Assembly: GCA_015680685.1 (NCBI GenBank)
Contig: MNCI01017692.1
Location: forward strand, 481,769-545,768
Direction of reading: 5' to 3'
From: Gnetum montanum
Taxonomy: Eukaryota > Streptophyta > Gnetopsida > Gnetales > Gnetaceae
Length of the DNA: 64,000 bases
The notes under the pieces are model-generated. The model made no database searches, was not told the DNA's origin, and worked only from the letters and a program-made list of their open reading frames with translations. Shown here one piece after another: positions 24,178 to 34,700 of this stretch. A program made the translations under genes and the position numbers. Numbering within the stretch: position 1 is the stretch's first letter; the number at the start of each line of letters is the position of its first letter.

Positions 24178-24526
24178 CAAGTGGAATGTAAATAGGATCA
24201 TAAACAAAGTGTAAGCAAAACGTAAATTAAATGTAAAACAAAATAAACAGAAATAATGGTTGGCAAAACGAACTGAATTGTATTGTTTTAAAAAAATGTG
24301 CACCGATCAAAGCGTAGCTACATGTGTGTGGATGGCAGGTCAAACGTCTAGCCCCAGGGTGATGTGACGTGATGATGTGATGATGTGATAATGTATGTTG
24401 GAAGTGCTTGGATGCTAGGAGTCAAGTGTGCCGAGCGCCCAAGGATTCGCTCGTTTGCTGTATATTCTCAGAATTGCCAATGTCTCTAATTGCTCACCCC
24501 TTCCTGGTTCATATGAATTGACAGGG

Positions 24527-24534
24527 TATTTATA
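24527..24534 (-). promoter_or_regulatory. TATA box of element T LTR
   Basis: Minus strand CCCTATAAATACCC, a consensus plant TATA box in a GC-richer setting. It would drive transcription toward lower coordinates, that is, through R/U5 of this LTR copy. In the missing 5' LTR the same box would drive gag-pol. Confidence 0.5.
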
Positions 24535-25978
24535 GGGCTGGGTCGGGCTCAAGTGCGGAGTTCAGGAATGGAATCAACGACTGGGAGATGAGAGGAAAGC
24601 GGATCCAGTGACACGTGCCCAATGGACAGTTGTGCATGAGTTGGATGTGTGTCGACAAGCTACGTTCTTGACCAGATACATTGCATTTTACAACTCATGG
24701 GTTACTCAAGCCCATAAAAGTACATTTAATTTAGACCGTGAGGGCCTGACATGCCCACAAATGGGGATTTACAATGAAATGTACAACAAAAGAAATTCGA
24801 CCCAGCTCGCTTGACCAGGGATCGAGTGCTATTCGAGATGTTGATTTGAGGCTGTTCGAGGCATCTCTGTTTGACCAGGGCTTCCAACGTGAACTGATGT
24901 GCCTTTAGAGTCGAGTCGAGTTGAGTTGTAAGTTGATTTGTGGTCACGTTGCACCCATGCCCGGCGTGACCTCCAGCATGCATCTAGCGTCCAACATGCC
25001 CAGCATGTGGACGCTGCACTCATGCCCAGCGTGAACTCCAGCATGAGTGAAGAAAACTTGACCTTTTGACACCAAATTTTGGTTTCTGAAGCCTGCAACT
25101 GTTGCTTGCCCATGTGTGATCTGGATCTGGAAATTTGATTTTGAATGTGGAGCCATTTTGGGTAGGTTATGTTGGGTTTTGGGTAGGTCATGTTGTGGTC
25201 ACACTCAACATGACCTGCAGCGTGACCTAAAAACTTGCAATTCTTGACGCTAGATGCTGAACACTATAATTTTGAACTTCGAACAATTGACCTCCACCTT
25301 TAACTCGATTTTGACGCTGCTTGGAGTTGTTCACGCTGAGGGTGAGCAAACTTCCTTAGTTAAATTTTGCCTCCAAGCCTTCAAAAGGGCTTGATTCGTT
25401 TCCATTTCAAAGTGCTAGGCCAAAATTAGTGGTGTTTCATTGGCCCCTCTTTGTTGACGTTTGGAGGAATGCACCCAAGAGGCATTGACAAAGAAGTGCA
25501 AAACACCATGAACAACCAAGTACCAATTATTATCCATCAGTCCTTGGCTTGGATGTCATTGCATTGTGTCCAATAATACATGGGATTGGGAAAAATGCAG
25601 TTTAGGATGCCAGGGGAGGGGACTGGTTGTAACCAGGGGAAGCCAGGAGTTGGTCAAGGGTGATAATTGCTGCCGGGATTGTGGGAGAGGGATGCTCTCA
25701 TGTGAACAAGTTATGTCATTGATCCTTGTCAACAGCCAGGTTTTCAGTATTTGGAGAAATGTTCTTTGGAGAAACGGAACTCTTATAGAGTATTTGCGGA
25801 GCTCGTTGTAAACAACCAAAGCCATGCAATGGTGTGCAACATGGTCTCCTTGAGACACAAGTGTGACTATTTTTCAAGACAATTGCCTTTTGACCTGGGG
25901 CTTGTATAAGAATGGCCAATAGTCTTTTGTTTATGATGTCAACGGGGTCACGAAGACCTTTTCCGTGCATTTTGCTTT

Positions 25979-26106
25979 TTGACCCTTTTGTTTTCTTTTC
26001 TTGTTTTTCTTGTTTGTTTCTTCTTTTCTTCTGTTTCTTGCTTTATTTTGTCTTTCTTTTTCTTTTATTTTTTTGCTTTGTTTTCTATTTTTCTTTTCTT
26101 CTTTTG
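25979..26106. repeat. Strand-biased pyrimidine tract
   Basis: About 128 nt almost wholly T and C on the plus strand (runs such as TTTTCTTTTCTTGTTTTTC), purine on the minus strand. It is low-complexity sequence within the LTR/3' part of element T. The frames in it are composition artefacts. Confidence 0.6.
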
Positions 26107-26639
26107 GGTATTTTTGAAAGATCTTACCTTTTGTGCTGTGCTCATGTTTGAGCATTTGCATTTACTGTGTTTTGCGTTGCCACTGTTTAGAGAATCACAG
26201 TGTGCAATAGTGTATCAAGAGCTTTGAGGATGTGTATCAATGTATCAAGGAGGTGTAATTGGATAGGATAAGAGGATATGATGGGAAATGGGAAATGTAT
26301 CAGGAGAAGGAAATGTACTTATGAATGGATTGATTAACCCAGTTACATGCGTCAGGAAGAATGTGATACCTTGTCGTCATGATGAAGTGCATTTATGCAC
26401 GAATGCCTCAAGAGTGTCATCCTACAAACCCAGCTCCAAGAAGACAAGAAACACACAAATGAAATGGTTAGCTAAGCACTTTAAATAGGGAGATGGAGTC
26501 ACCACGTATAATTTTCAAAGCAAACAGAATTATGAACAACATCAGCTTCATTAGTGTCCATGAGACAAATCATGCAACAAGTCTTCGTGGAACATGTACA
26601 GCTAGTTGCAATAACACATCTTTTCAAGTTTTTGCTTGG

Positions 26640-26880
26640 TTGTCGATGATGTCGCCAGTTTATAGTCTTAGCGGACTGTTGTGGGTTAGTTTCATGTCAT
26701 AACCCCTTGGACAGTGCTAGTTTAGCTTCATAGCGAATGGTGCATTGCTAGTTTATAGTCGTAGGGGACTATAAAGAGGCATACCAGTTTATAGTCTTAG
26801 TGGACTCAAGATGCTAATTTCATGTCATGGTGGACAAATATAGTAGTTTAGTGTCATATCGGATAGAGCTCTATGGTCTC
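26640..26880 (-). repeat. Degenerate AGTTTA-GTCAT repeats
   Basis: Seven or so loosely spaced copies of a unit like AGTTTATAGTCTTAGTGGAC (for example 26657, 26751, 26786), 30-50 nt apart. It is the older, irregular flank of the 38-bp array; the same unit returns at 31250-31280 and 37480-37680 in the element's putative intron. Confidence 0.6.
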
Positions 26881-27634
26881 AATTTATCGTCATGATGCCA
26901 TGACTATTCTGTGGTATTAGTTTTAAGTCATGATGCCAGGACTATTCTGTGGTATCAATTTTAAGTCATGATGCCAGGACTATTCTGTGGTATCAATGTT
27001 AAGTCATGATTCCAGGACTATTCTGTGGTATCAGTTTTAAGTCATGATGCCAGGACTATTCTATGGTATCAATTTTAAGTCATGATGCTAGGACTATTCT
27101 GTGGTATCAATTTTAAGTCATGATGTCAGGACTATTCTGTGGTATCAGTTTTAAGTTATGATGTCAGGACTATTCTGTGGTATCAGTTTTAAGTCATGAT
27201 GCTAGAACTATTCTGTGGTATCAGTTTTAAGTCATGATGCCAGGACTATTTTGTGGTAGCATTTTTAAGTCATGATTCTAAGACTATTCTGTGGTATCAG
27301 TTTTAAGTCATAATGCCAGGACTATTCTGTGGTATCAGTTTTAAGTCATGATTCTAGAACTATTCTGTGGTATCAATTTTAAGTCATGATGCTAGGACTA
27401 TTCTGTGGTATCAATTTTAAGTCATGATGTCAGGACTATTCTGTGGTATCAGTTTTAAGTTATGATGTCAGGACTATTCTGTGGTATCAGTTTTAAGTCA
27501 TGATGCCAGGACTATTCTGTGGTATCAGTTTTAAGTCATGATGCTAGAACTATTCTGTGGTATCAATTTTAAGTCATGATGCTAGGACTATTCTGTGGTA
27601 TTAGTTTTAAGTCATGATTCCAGGACTATTCTGT
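26881..27634. repeat. 38-bp tandem array
   Basis: Twenty occurrences of ACTATTCT (one reads ACTATTTT), from 26903 to 27625, with a constant period of 38 nt and no indels. Units differ at a few positions (CCAGG, CTAGG, TCAGG, CTAGA before the core). A block of three neighbouring variants at 27093-27206 recurs at 27397-27510, eight units later, which points to unequal exchange. The array lies directly behind the pol stop of element T, where a 3' untranslated region is expected. Confidence 0.95.
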
Positions 27635-27649
27635 GCCTCAAGTTTGTTA

Positions 27650-29002
27650 GACATAGTACCATTTCAAGTACAAGTGGTTTGTAGGATTGGTGAACTCGTT
27701 TTCGTCCATGTCAGCAAGTTTGAATGCTCCATTATTGTATGCCTTGGTGACTAAGTAAGACCCTTCCTAGTTGGCTGAGAATTTGTCTGAGTGTTCACGT
27801 ATGGCTTTAAGGACTAAGTCTCCTTCTTTGATCGGGCGTTTGTACAGATCGTGTTTGTGTCGTTGCTGCTGTTGTTTCTCATACCATTCTATTTGATCAA
27901 GTGTTCACACACATTCCTCTTTTATTGAATCAAGATCAGTGATGCGCAGTTCATTGTTTTGACTTTCATTGAGGAGGCTGGAGAGAGCGATCTGCAATGA
28001 GGGAACCTGCAATTCTAAAGGTAAAACAACTTCAAATCCGTATACAAGACTATATGGAGTTTTACCTGTGGATGTCCGATGTATCATTCGATATGCCCTC
28101 AATGCATAAACCAATTGTTCATGCCACCGTTTCTTGCTCTGATTTAGAATCTTTTTGAGCACCATGATGACAGTCTTATTTGTAGCCTCAGCTTGACCAT
28201 TACTCTGTGGGTAACAAGGTGATGAAAACGTGTGTTTATTACCCAGACTTTCACAGAAGCTTTTAGTATTTGCACTGCTAAACTGTGGTCCATTTTCAGT
28301 AACGATGGTCATTGGAATACCAAAACGGGTCATGATATTTTCCATTATGAAAGTGCAAATGTGTTTTGAGGTGGTCTTCTAAAGGGGAATAGCTTCTACT
28401 CATTTTGTGAAATATTCAGTTGTAGTGATAATAAAGTTGTGTCCTGCTGAAGATGCCGGCATTATCGGTCCAATTAAATCTAAACCCCATTTTTGGAATG
28501 GCCATGTGATTTGTGCTGTATGTAATTCGTTAGGTGGTACATGTATTAGATTACCATGCTTTTGGCAAATGTCACACATTCTTACCTTGGAGATGCAATC
28601 GTACTCCATGTGTGGTCAATAATAGCCTAAGCACCTAATCTTCGTTGCCATTGCTTTGGGTGCTATGTGTCCTCTACAAAGTCCTTCGTGGATTTGTTCT
28701 ATGATCATTTGACCGTCAATGCTACTAACGCACATTAGCAGAATACCTTCATATGATTTATGACACAAGGTGTCTCCTATTAATGCGTATTGGCGAGAAC
28801 ATTTCCGTACGGTGTCTTTTTGAGCATTTGTCAAGTATTGTGGAGGTTCACCTCTTAGAAGGTACTCTTTTATATCATCGTAGCATTCTATTGCATGTGT
28901 TGTACTAACGGATGCTATAGGCATTTCATCATGCGTATTAATTATAGGTTCAGCGCAACTTGTTATAGAGCTTGGTAATGCATGGAACATTTTGGGTGTC
29001 AT
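27650..29002 (-). pseudogene. Integrase of element T, nearly complete
   Basis: Ty3/gypsy integrase of the Tat type. HHCC zinc domain (HEGLCRGH, MCDICQKH) at about 28530-28700; core with WGLDLIGP (first Asp, 28478-28480), VTENGPQFSS (second acidic residue, 28295-28297) and QSNGQAEATNK (Glu). The last two are 36 residues apart, as in D,D-35-E. The second Asp is replaced by Glu, which should impair catalysis. A C-terminal domain follows (YEKQQQQRHKHDLY, GSYLVTKAYNNGAFKLADMD), ending near 27650. Four or more stops interrupt it. Confidence 0.8.
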
Positions 29003-29080
29003 GTTTAAGGCTAGTGTGGCAAGTGCATTAACAATGATGTTTTCGCTTATGGGAACATGTTGTAAATCCGTTTCTACTAG

Positions 29081-31134
29081 CTATCTCAGTAGATGTTTGG
29101 TCAAATCACAATATGGTTGCAAATGGAGAGCCTTGCATGAGTAGACCTCAGTGACTTGATTAATAACTAATTGCGAATCTCCTCGAACTACAAGGCGTGA
29201 GATTCCTGAAGTTAATGCTACTTGAAGGCCTCTAAGAAGACCTTCGTATTCTGCCACATTATTGGTGCAAGGAAAGATTAAGCGGTAGGCGAAAGGTTGG
29301 ATTTTTCCAGAGGGGTATGTTAAAATAGCTATAGCACTTCCTTCTCGAGAGGTTGCAACTCCGTCGAAGTAGAGGATTGCCTCGTAGTTATCAGGTACGG
29401 TGTCTATACTATTAACATTCTCATCTGGGAATTTGGGGTTTATTGTTGTTTGATCGTGCGTCGGCGAGACGGTTAGTTGCGTGACTATTGCTTGACCTTG
29501 TGTGGAAGATTGAGCGACATAGTGCAAGTCAAATTTTGCGATCATCACTTTCCACCTAGCTAACCTATTCGACTCGTAGATGTTATTAGTGATGGCACGG
29601 AGAACATTGTCCTTGCAAATGATGTAAACCTGATTATGGAAAAGATAATGCTGCCATTTCTTCAAGGAGAAGACGAGGGTGAGGCATGATTTTTCCATGT
29701 CGTTGTATCGTTGTTCATAAGCAATTAATGCGTGGCTTAGATAATATACAAGGATCTCGGCTTCATCTTGACGTTTTTGACAAAGCATGGATGCAATGGA
29801 GGAACCGAAAGTTGCAAGATAGATGTAGAAAGGTCTGTCACTTTGCAGAGGATAAATAGTTGGTAGTTGAGCCAACTCTTGTTTTATGTTCTCGAACGCT
29901 TCTTGGCATTGTTGAGTCCATTGGAAATGTATATTCTTTCGTAATAGATGTTGCATAGGACTCAACTTATCCGTCAACCTTTCGATAAAGCATATGATGA
30001 ATTGCAATCTACCTTGGAGGCCCCATAGTTCAGTGAGGTTTCTTAGTGCTTGCATATTGGTTATTGCTTTGACCTTATCGGGGTCTACCCGTATCCGTGT
30101 TTCAGAGACTAGGAAACTAAGCATTTTGCCCATTTTAACACTGAAGACACACTTCTTTGGGTTAAGCCCAAGGTCATATTTGAGACAACGTTTAAGCACT
30201 AAGTCTAGATCTTTTGCATGTTGTTCAATTGTTTTAGATTTGACTGCTATATCGTCAACATAATCATTGAGCAAATTGAGCATGTAATCACTAAATATGT
30301 ATGTCATTGCTCACTTATATGTGGCACCTGCATTTTTAAGGCCAAATGGCATCATCGTATAACAGAATGTACCCCAAGGTGTTATAAAAGTTGCCCTAAG
30401 TTGATGTTCTAGATTGATTCTTATTGGATTGTAGCTCGAAAATCCATCCATAAAGGATAATAGCGCATGCCCAGCAGTCGTGTCAATAAGTTGATCAATG
30501 CTAGGTAACAGGAAATCATCTTTTATAGTGGCTACATTGAGATCACGATAGTCGATGCATATGTGTATACTACTGTTATTCTTAGGAACTACAACAATGT
30601 TTGATACCCAATCGGAATAATCGATGGCTCGGATGAAATCGGCTTGGTATAGCTTTGTGATTTCAGTGCGGACTACTAACGCAACTTCAGGTCTAACTTT
30701 TCATGCTTTTTGTTTCACTGGTTTAATTTTTTCATCAAGAATAATGTTGTGTTGGATGATCTAGGGGTTTAGTCTTGGCATGTCTGTATGTGACCATGCG
30801 AACGTTTTTATGTTGTCTTTTAACACCTAGGTGATGTTGCCTACGAGTTGTGAGTCTAGTAAAGCACTCAATTTCAATGTTTTGGCTTCACCATTGACTG
30901 TGGTAATGGGGATTTCAACTAGAGAATCTTCAGTGATATTTTTAGCTTCTAGATCTAGAGTTTTAGCCACGTTTTTAGGCCAGTCTGACATTTCTTGAGT
31001 GGTGCCTATCAAATAGGTATAGGTGGATGGATTTAGATCCAAGGATTCTGGATTGATTGCTCTTTCTACATCTCTGTATGGTCCATTAAGAGACAATGTT
31101 AAGAGGATGTTGTTGGTGGCCATGGTGCTTACTC
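29081..31134 (-). pseudogene. RT, RNase H and second RNase H of element T
   Basis: Predicted to start at the splice acceptor TTGGCAG (31135). An N-terminal linker (TNNILLTLSLNGPYRD) leads to the RT: WVSNIVVVPKNNSSIHICIDY, FMDGFSSYN, MMPFGLKNAGATYK and the catalytic YVDD (30251-30262). RNase H follows with CQEAFENIKQEL and LVYYLSHALIAYEQRY. A second, archaeal-type RNase H (about 29360-29090) has YFDGVATSREGSA, NNVAEYEGLL and VVRGDSQLVINQV, so its Asp-Glu-Asp set is present. The last 408 codons are open; upstream there are stops at about 30827, 30763, 30703 and 30310. The second RNase H is a hallmark of the Tat lineage. Confidence 0.85.
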
Positions 31135-31777
31135 CTGCCAATTAAAATGGGAGCGAAGTAAGAGACACTCCCTCTGCAGGAGAGTTACAAAGTGTAAATG
31201 AGCATAGGATAATTAAACTGTGTACTGACCAAATTAGGAGATGTGGTGGAAGTCATGGTAGTTTAAGACCATACCGAGCCACATGTGTTGACTTGCCCTT
31301 TGAACTAAGTGTATACACTATTTTTAAATTTTTAAATTTTATCTTTTAAACTCTATATTTAAACTTTAAATTTTCGTATGGACAATGAGGTCGTGGAGAT
31401 TTTAAAGTTTTATGAAATTTTAGATTGTTTCCAAGTGTTTATGTACATTTATTTATTTTCATTGATTTTCTGCACTTTCCTCCTTTGTTCATAAGAAATT
31501 TTGGTTCCAATTTTGAGGGATTGGAATGACAAGGAAACTTGGGCAAGCATAAGGCAAAGATGGCTTAGACAACAACATGTAGTTAAAATGAGAAGAGGAA
31601 TTAGAATGAAAAGGCCAAAAATTAAATAAATAAAATTACCAGGGAGGGATAGAAAAGATAATTTTGAAAAAGAAAGCCTCATTTTTGTCATCATGAGCTG
31701 CTAGCAATTGGGAGAGTAGCGTGACCTTCCCAGAGTGCATCGTGAGCCAAGGCATTAGCGTCAGCGTCAGCGTGACC

Positions 31778-34700
31778 ATGAAAGACAAGGGCAAGGGGAA
31801 GGCAATCGGGAGCAAGGGAAAGAAACAGGCAGCCCTGGCGTTCGTGGAGGAGAGTGAAGAGCTTCTCCAACGTTTCCCCCAAGTCAGGATTCCGACGTGG
31901 AAGAAGGCCCTGCATAGGTAAATTCCTTGCCCCCGATTTTTCTTTGGCATTTCTGCAAGTAGTGTTATCTAGGGTGAGAATTTGTGGCTGCGATTTTTGG
32001 GATTTTCGATTTTACGCAGCGTGAGCTGTGAATTTTTGGTTTTGGTCGGTGAGGTAGGGTTTCAGTCTTCCCCTTTTTGTTTATATGGTTTTAGGGCCTT
32101 TTACAGCGTGACTATTGTAGGGAGGTTAACGTGAGCCTGGAATTTTTTAGTTTGCCTTCTTGGCCTCGTGAGCATCTTACCCTCTTTGGCAGCGGTGTTA
32201 CTTGCAAATTTTCTGAATTTGTTTAGGGCAGGGAATAGACTGAGTGACTTTGAATTTTTGAGGCAAAATGTTTTAGTTTTAGAGGGCAACGTGACTGCAA
32301 CAAATTTGATTTCTTGAAGAACTTCGCATGACTGTTTTAGCTTTTGAATCTCATCGTGACCCAGTGTGACTGACATTTTGAATTTTTCATGGGGTTTTTG
32401 GATTTAGTCCTGGGGCAGCGAGGTCTTTGAATTTTTAGTTTTGGGGACAGCGTGACCTGTAATTCTTGGGCAGGTATTTTCAATTTCTAGAGAGCAATGT
32501 GGGTTATAGAATTTTGGCTCTGGGGCAGTGTGACTCCTTGCATTTTTCAGTTGCCAAGGTAGCGTGATTTTGTTGGAAGGCTGGCAGCATCATGACTTGG
32601 GAATAAGGGATCAACGTGACTATTGAAATTTTGAATTTCAGCGTGCCTTTAGTTCCTGGGTTTCAGCGTGATTGTAAAAGATTTGGGTTTTTAGCTTTTG
32701 AGTAGCGTAGTTTTGCAACTTTTTTTTTGAGTTTCCTCCCCTGGGGCAGCGTGACTACCTGCATGTTTCGGTTTCCTCCCCTGGGGCAGCGTGACTCCCT
32801 GCATTTTTTAGTTTTTTTTTTGCCCAAGGCAACGCGATTTTGATTTTCGAATCTTCAGTCCCTGGGTTTTTAGAATAAGTTACAGTTTCAGCATAAGCTA
32901 GAATGTAGGAAGGTTGGCATGAGTTTTGGAAATGGAGATCCAGCGTGAGCTACTGGTTGGGTGGGAAGGCCCAACGTGACGTGGTTACAGGGGAGTGGTT
33001 GCAAGAGGAAGTGGTTGCAGGGAAGGCTTGACTTGGTGCATGACTTGGTCTAAATTTTGATTTTTTTGGAAGGGCCCTACGTGAGCTGGTTGGGGTAACC
33101 ACTAGTGTGAGTTGTCCTTGAAAGGTTGTGGTATGAGTGTTAAGTCTTCCTTGCTCTGAGAAGTAATTTGCCAAGATGTTCAATGATTTCTAAATTTTAT
33201 ATTGTTCATATTGTCTATTTTTTTCTGGGATTAATGATTTAAACATGGATTTGCTCTGAAACCGATTTCAATGTACCCCAGTAATCGTCAAATTACACTA
33301 AATAGATGTTAGTGTCCTTGTCTCATGGGGTGCAATATTTGCTTATGTGATTTTTTTTTGTTTTATGTGATGTTGATCTATTGTTAGTTTTTGAATTTTT
33401 CACTTATCCAATGTTTCGGTTATGTGCAGGGGACCTAAATCTTCTCTCCTTGTTATTGAGCTCATTGGGATACTCATTTGGTTTGGCCCTCTCAGGCCAA
33501 ACACACCTCCTTATGATATGCGAATTGGGCCCCATGTAATATGGTTCCGTCCCAACGCTAGTTCATTCCTTTCGTTTATACTACAAAATTTCAGTCTTGT
33601 CATATGGTCTCATCTAAGTGAACAGATGGCTCGTGATATTATTGAGACCGTTTTGCCCGAGGTTACACAAGACATACTAGCCTTCATCACTGACATCGAT
33701 GAAGGACTTTTTAGAGTGGAGGGAGGTCCTGTTGAGGGTCCTAGATCCACTCGTCCTTTAACTCATGTGTGGGAGCTGCCTGCCTGTAATCATTACACCA
33801 GTAGCAACACACTTTTCCTGGCCCTCCATCTGCATACCTTATTTCAGAACCCACCCGAGACGGTATACAAAGTGGACAGGTATGTTCCTTTGTGCCTTGT
33901 GATTTCCTTTTCATTTTATGTCATCGTCTAAATGTGCATGTTGTTTTCCTATGTAGGCCCCATTTTGATGAACATGGAATGCGTGATGATGATGGTGGGC
34001 TTGTTTTAATGCGCACAACACTAGAGATTTTTATGGCAGGCCCTGTCCTTCGTGCTACAGTGTTAGACCAGACTCCCACAAGCAATTTCCAAGAGCCTTT
34101 GAGCGTTGCCAAGCTTGCGGTTGGTTACATAGGGATTGGTCTCCTAATGGGCCAATTCTTCCTCAAAGGATTAATCCTGTGCCCACCTCACCTTTGCTAG
34201 CCACAGATGGTAAATGACCGCACTTTAGACTCCATTTTCCTTTTTTTGTTGCATCATTGTGTGTCACATCCCTTTTCTAACTTTGTCGCTATGTATTTTT
34301 CTTTTACAGCACTCATTCCCCATGAAGAAGTTACTATTACTACAAGGTGTACTAAGGCTACGCTTTTTACAAAGTATGGGGAGGTAGAGCAATCACAAAA
34401 GTGATTACAGAAGCGAGCTTCTAATTTGATTATCAGTCGCCTCACTTGGGCCGGTTTGATGGACCTGTTTACAGCCTTGACTCCTAGTGTTCCAACTGCT
34501 GAGATGGTTACTATTGTTGACTCTTTCAGTGGTGATGCTTCTTGTTTTACCACACGGGTTCGGGGAGTGAAGGTATCATTCCACCTAACCAGTGAGTTTC
34601 TTTTTGATCTTTTTGGCATTCCCATGGATGGCGCCACAGTAGCTGTGGATAGGGTAACTAAGGATGGACAGGTCATAAGGGAAATTGAATAGTGGTTAGG

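Larger units (their letters stand above)
22990..26640 (-). mobile_element. Probable 3' LTR of element T
   Basis: The region behind pol and the tandem array contains a strong TATA box on the minus strand (TATAAATA, 24527-24534, in CCCTATAAATACCC). GC-richer U3-like sequence lies to the right, with scattered CAGCGTGAC motifs (24940-25350). R/U5-like sequence lies to the left, interrupted by a solo LTR. Tips and target duplication could not be set by eye because the 5' LTR copy is absent. Length of 2.5-3 kb without the insertion is long but usual for Ogre-type LTRs. Nothing else gene-like is visible; the small frames here are not conserved. Confidence 0.45.

Noticed and set aside
25912-26227. 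Phe/Leu-rich frames that look like membrane proteins
   Set aside because: Artefact of the T/C-rich tract; no conserved start, no neighbours.
26881-27634. Centromeric satellite
   Set aside because: Only 20 short units at a fixed place behind a pol gene; it is a retroelement-borne array as far as can be seen.
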